Shown: positions 4,515 through 7,294 of the stretch, in pieces
Position numbering within the stretch: position 1 is the stretch's first letter
Layout: each line of letters starts with the position of its first letter
Origin: JANMDR01 sp043760555
Lineage (GTDB): Bacteria > Pseudomonadota > Gammaproteobacteria > Burkholderiales > Usitatibacteraceae
Direction of reading: 5' to 3'
Assembly (NCBI GenBank): GCA_043760555.1
Contig: JAYUOW010000335.1
Span: forward strand, 1 to 7,294
DNA: 7,294 bases
Notes under the pieces: generated by a model
What the model saw: the letters and a program-made list of their open reading frames with translations, nothing else
The model's database searches: none
Told to the model about the DNA's origin: nothing
Made by a program: the position numbers and the translations under genes

Positions 4515-7294
4515 TTTTTATAGGTGATGGAGGTGAGCTGGCTGGCGACGTCATAAACATAGTTTTTGCTGATGCCGTTGGGGAGTACACTTTGGGTTAG
4601 GCGGCTGGCGTTATCGTAAACGGCGGTGGTGGTTTTGCTGTTTTGAGTGATGGATGTCATGCGGTTGGCGTCGTCATAGGTGTAGGTGACGGCTGGCTGG
4701 CCGGTGACTGTCATGCCGGTGCGGCGGTTGGCGATGTCATAGGTGTAGGTGACGGTGCCTTGTGGTGTGGTTTCACTTGTCACGCGGTCACGGGCGTCGA
4801 ATACGCGGGTGATGGTGCCGCTGACGCTATCGGTGATGACGGTGTTGCGGTTGGCGGCATCGTAGGTGTAGGCGGTGGTGGCACCGTCGGCGTAGGTGCC
4901 TAGCGTGGGGCGGTCGAGGGCGTCATAGGCAATGGTGCTGGTTTGCGCGCGTCGATCTGTGCCGCTGACTACGTTGCTGTTGGCGTCGTAGGCGGTGGTT
5001 TCGGTTTGATTTAGCGGGTCTTTACGGGTGATGGCGCGGTTTTGGGTGTCGTACGTCCACGTGGTGATTTGGCTTTTTGGGTCGGTAAAGGTGAGCCTGT
5101 TGCCGTTAGTGTCGAAGGTCATGGTGGTTTGCTGATTTAGCGGGTCGAATGACTTTACGACACGACCCATAATGTCGCGCTCCACCCTGCTTTGACGGTT
5201 TAATGGGTCAGTGACTTTTGTAACGCGACCGAGCGAATCGGTAAAGTAAGTAACGGTGCGGTTTAGCGCGTCTTTTGCCGTGCGTAGATCGGATAAATCA
5301 TAGGTAAATGTGGTGGTGTTGTTTAGGCCATCTTTGGCCGTAAGCACTTGGCCTCCGGTGTTGTAGGTGAAGTTATTGGCATGGTTTAGCGGGTTGGTGA
5401 TTTTTGTCATGCGGCCTAGGGTGTCGTAGGTAAGGGTTACGGTTTTGCCTCGCGCGTCGGTGGTGGTGGCAATTTGATCGAAGGCTGCGGTATAAGTAGC
5501 GCTCGTTGTATAAAGATTTGGCGTGCCTACAAGCCCTTTAAATTGCGTAGTGTTGCCGTTGGCATCGCGAACATATTCAAATCTCCGCCCTAAGTTATCA
5601 ACCATTGCTGAAAGGAAGCCGCTCGTAGCGTCACGTTCGTAGGTGACCGTCTGCGCCAAAGGGGTGCCGAATGCAAAGGTTTCCGTTGCCTTGTAGCCCA
5701 GCGCATGAAATGTGACGCGGCGAACGTTACCGCGCGGGTCAGTTACGTCAGTGCGCGTAACTACTCCTCCGGAATCAAGCGTGTACGCAAACAGAAAAAT
5801 TGTATTCCCCGCCATTGTTTGCTTTGACACGCGACCGTTAGCATCGTATTCATTTGAAACAATTACGATTCCTTTCCGGTCTGTGATGGTGAGCATGCGC
5901 CCCGCGCCGTCGTAGGTATACAGCTCAAATAATCCATCTGGATATGTCGCTTTTGTGACGAAACCCGCTGCGGAGTATTGATAAAGCCAAGTGCGACCGC
6001 CAATGTCCGTGGCCTGCGTGATGCGATTTGAGGTGTCGTACAACAAATCGACATAGCGACCGCTAGAAGTTGTTAACCGTGAAATTTGTCCGCCGTTTCG
6101 GGTGATTTCAACGCTGTTGCCGAGGCGGTCAGCGATGGCTAGGAGCGTGCCAAAGGTAGAAAAGGAGAACTTAGTGCCGTCCTTAAGCTTAATAACAAGA
6201 AAGTTATTCTCAAAAATCACGCGGGTGTTGTAGAACATTGAAACTGACCCTTTGTGTTCGGCAACCAAAGTGGCCAAGTCAGGCCCAGGGGAGGTGCGCG
6301 TAAATCTGACGGTCGAACCATCAGCTTGCACCAAATCATATATTTGGTAACGCATGGGCGTACCCTCAACTTCGCGCAAATACATCGAATAGTAGTTGTT
6401 TGTACCGAAACCGAATGCGCGAGAAGTTGCGTCGCCGGGGCGATACACACGAGACAGCTGTATTGGCATCAACCCGTTAACCCGTATGTCAGGGCGCTCG
6501 AAAATAAAAAGACCAGTGCGCAAATCTACGGGGTCACCCGCCATGGCAACGTCCGCATTGTCACCGCAGCCGCCTGACCCTCCCGCTGGGTCGTCACTGC
6601 CAGAAGGCTGACCAACTGAACCGGGGCAACGCGGACCGAGCGGTGATGATGGCCCGGGCGGTGCAGATGGCGGAGGTGTGTACATAAAGCCGATGGATTC
6701 ATACACCGCTACACCTGCATTTGGTACCACTTGCTTACCATCCTTTGAAATTGCACCTTCACCGTAAATGTGCCAGCCTTTTTCGTCAGAACTGTAAGAC
6801 CAAAAAAATACGCGCTCGCCGGGCTTGCCTTCAGAATGGTTTGGATAAATCACGCGAATACCTGGTGCTGCATCGCGTTTTAAACCTTGCACAACCATAC
6901 CACCCGGTTGAACACTCACGTATACGGGAGCGTTCTCTGGAAATGCAAACGGTGAGCGGTCAAGTGGCATCGGCACTAGCGCAATTTTAGTAACGATCTT
7001 GCCTTCGCGGTCACGAAACACTGCCCCTTTTGGAATGTGAATTTCCATGCCCGGTACGTCGGGAGTTCGCACGATGGTGTCTACTGCCACGGGCGATGTC
7101 AGCTCAATCCAGTCGTCTTTATTTATTTTAGGCAAAAAAATGGGCGGCACAGGGTTTTCAGTGTTGGTCTCGACGTTTAGTCCGATCACGAAGCGTCCAA
7201 ATTCACTATCTTTCGTGTCACCAGCACCACTACCATCGACAATTAGCTCTTGTTGCCCAACCGGAACGTTTGAGAGTGTAAATTCGCCGTCCTT
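4472..7294 (-). CDS. Rhs/YD-repeat (WapA-like) protein, N-terminal and repeat part (5' end outside window, frameshifted at 3' end)
   Basis: A very large YD-repeat protein, probably exported or injected as in contact-dependent competition. The frame is open from the right edge; the GTG at 7187-7189 is internal, because 35 clean codons precede it, including DGEFTLSNVPVGQQELIVDG, the style of a carboxypeptidase-regulatory-like beta domain. Numbering from that GTG: a beta-rich domain with IPKGAVF (52-58) and VSVQPGG; a Pro/Gly linker (171-213); a DUF6531-like segment (AGDPVDLRTGLFIF, then QLSRVYRPGD, 217-253); then YD repeats from about 380 to 890 (YTYDGAGRM, LTYDTLGRM, YTYDAANRN and many others). 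The frame stops at 4472 after the out-of-phase peptide ALPLLATLFTPMI. The -1 frame continues the YD pattern at the same point, so the natural product would run on to 3276. No terminator or second gene separates the halves. Family assignment is secure; whether the gene is intact is not. Confidence 0.9.
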   Translation of the reverse strand, partial: KDGEFTLSNVPVGQQELIVDGSGAGDTKDSEFGRFVIGLNVETNTENPVPPIFLPKINKDDWIELTSPVAVDTIVRTPDVPGMEIHIPKGAVFRDREGKIVTKIALVPMPLDRSPFAFPENAPVYVSVQPGGMVVQGLKRDAAPGIRVIYPNHSEGKPGERVFFWSYSSDEKGWHIYGEGAISKDGKQVVPNAGVAVYESIGFMYTPPPSAPPGPSSPLGPRCPGSVGQPSGSDDPAGGSGGCGDNADVAMAGDPVDLRTGLFIFERPDIRVNGLMPIQLSRVYRPGDATSRAFGFGTNNYYSMYLREVEGTPMRYQIYDLVQADGSTVRFTRTSPGPDLATLVAEHKGSVSMFYNTRVIFENNFLVIKLKDGTKFSFSTFGTLLAIADRLGNSVEITRNGGQISRLTTSSGRYVDLLYDTSNRITQATDIGGRTWLYQYSAAGFVTKATYPDGLFELYTYDGAGRMLTITDRKGIVIVSNEYDANGRVSKQTMAGNTIFLFAYTLDSGGVVTRTDVTDPRGNVRRVTFHALGYKATETFAFGTPLAQTVTYERDATSGFLSAMVDNLGRRFEYVRDANGNTTQFKGLVGTPNLYTTSATYTAAFDQIATTTDARGKTVTLTYDTLGRMTKITNPLNHANNFTYNTGGQVLTAKDGLNNTTTFTYDLSDLRTAKDALNRTVTYFTDSLGRVTKVTDPLNRQSRVERDIMGRVVKSFDPLNQQTTMTFDTNGNRLTFTDPKSQITTWTYDTQNRAITRKDPLNQTETTAYDANSNVVSGTDRRAQTSTIAYDALDRPTLGTYADGATTAYTYDAANRNTVITDSVSGTITRVFDARDRVTSETTPQGTVTYTYDIANRRTGMTVTGQPAVTYTYDDANRMTSITQNSKTTTAVYDNASRLTQSVLPNGISKNYVYDVASQLTSITYKKALPLLATLFTPMI
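4514..4519 (-). other. Frameshift site in the Rhs gene (six-A run)
   Basis: The minus strand reads ACC TAT AAA AAA GCG. In this frame the protein ends 13 residues later. If the second AAA slips back one base, or the run has seven A, the reading becomes TYKKSATVIGDLIYTYD, which restores the YD repeat exactly and stays open for 412 residues. No Shine-Dalgarno-like stimulator is seen just upstream, and the heptamer U AAA AAA is not the classic A AAA AAG phase. A homopolymer sequencing error or true mutation is at least as likely as recoding. Confidence 0.85.
4661..4755 (-). repeat. Near-identical 63-bp YD repeat units at DNA level
   Basis: Bases 4661-4692 and 4724-4755 match at 30 of 32 positions, including a perfect 20-mer, with a 63-base period (21 codons, one YD repeat). 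Most other repeats in the gene share only the protein pattern, so this pair looks recently duplicated or homogenised. A weaker third match lies near 4849-4876. Confidence 0.7.

Noticed and set aside
4643..4903. Plus-strand frame rich in Gly/Val opposite the YD repeats, and similar opposite-strand frames elsewhere
   Set aside because: They mirror the periodic codons of the real gene on the other strand; composition and position show they are shadows.

Overview
The window looks like part of a chromosome from a pseudomonadote, most likely a beta- or gammaproteobacterium of middling G+C. This rests on three things: the style of the class III adenylate cyclase, the metallo-hydrolase with its C-terminal helical domain, and the many short palindromic (REP-like) repeats between genes. 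The genus cannot be named from this sequence.

Layout, left to right. (1) At 2-766 (+) lies the C-terminal part of a class III adenylate cyclase, cut by the left edge. (2) The gap at 767-964 holds two palindromic repeats. (3) At 965-2041 (+) is a complete 358-residue metallo-beta-lactamase-fold hydrolase. (4) Convergent with it at 2059-2286 (-) is a 75-residue DUF2281-like, antitoxin-like protein with no visible toxin partner. (5) The 496-base gap at 2287-2782 has no convincing gene but is dense in palindromes, including two inverted, diverged copies of one repeat (BIME-like). A 27-base hairpin at its right end is a second copy of one in the first gap. (6) From the right edge down to 2783, everything reads on the minus strand. 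There is a very large YD-repeat/Rhs protein (3276 to beyond 7294) followed by a short, overlapping two-helix membrane protein (2783-3310).

The Rhs gene is the main interest. It is open to the right edge, so its true start lies outside. It reads through a carboxypeptidase-regulatory-like end, a beta-rich domain with an IPKGA motif, a Pro/Gly linker, a DUF6531-like segment, many YD repeats and a complete Rhs-associated core with the paired DPxG motifs. It ends in a variable tail of 161 residues. The reading frame is broken once, at a run of six A (minus strand) at 4514-4519. A -1 shift there joins the two halves exactly within a normal YD repeat, giving 1339 residues inside the window. This may be a sequencing error, a real mutation or recoding.

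How the genes may work together: the layout Rhs core, then variable hydrophobic C-terminal tail, then small overlapping downstream gene is that of a polymorphic toxin with its immunity protein. Here both the tail and the downstream protein have membrane-type segments, which suggests (inference only) a membrane-acting toxin. The cyclase, hydrolase and DUF2281 genes show no functional link to the Rhs locus.
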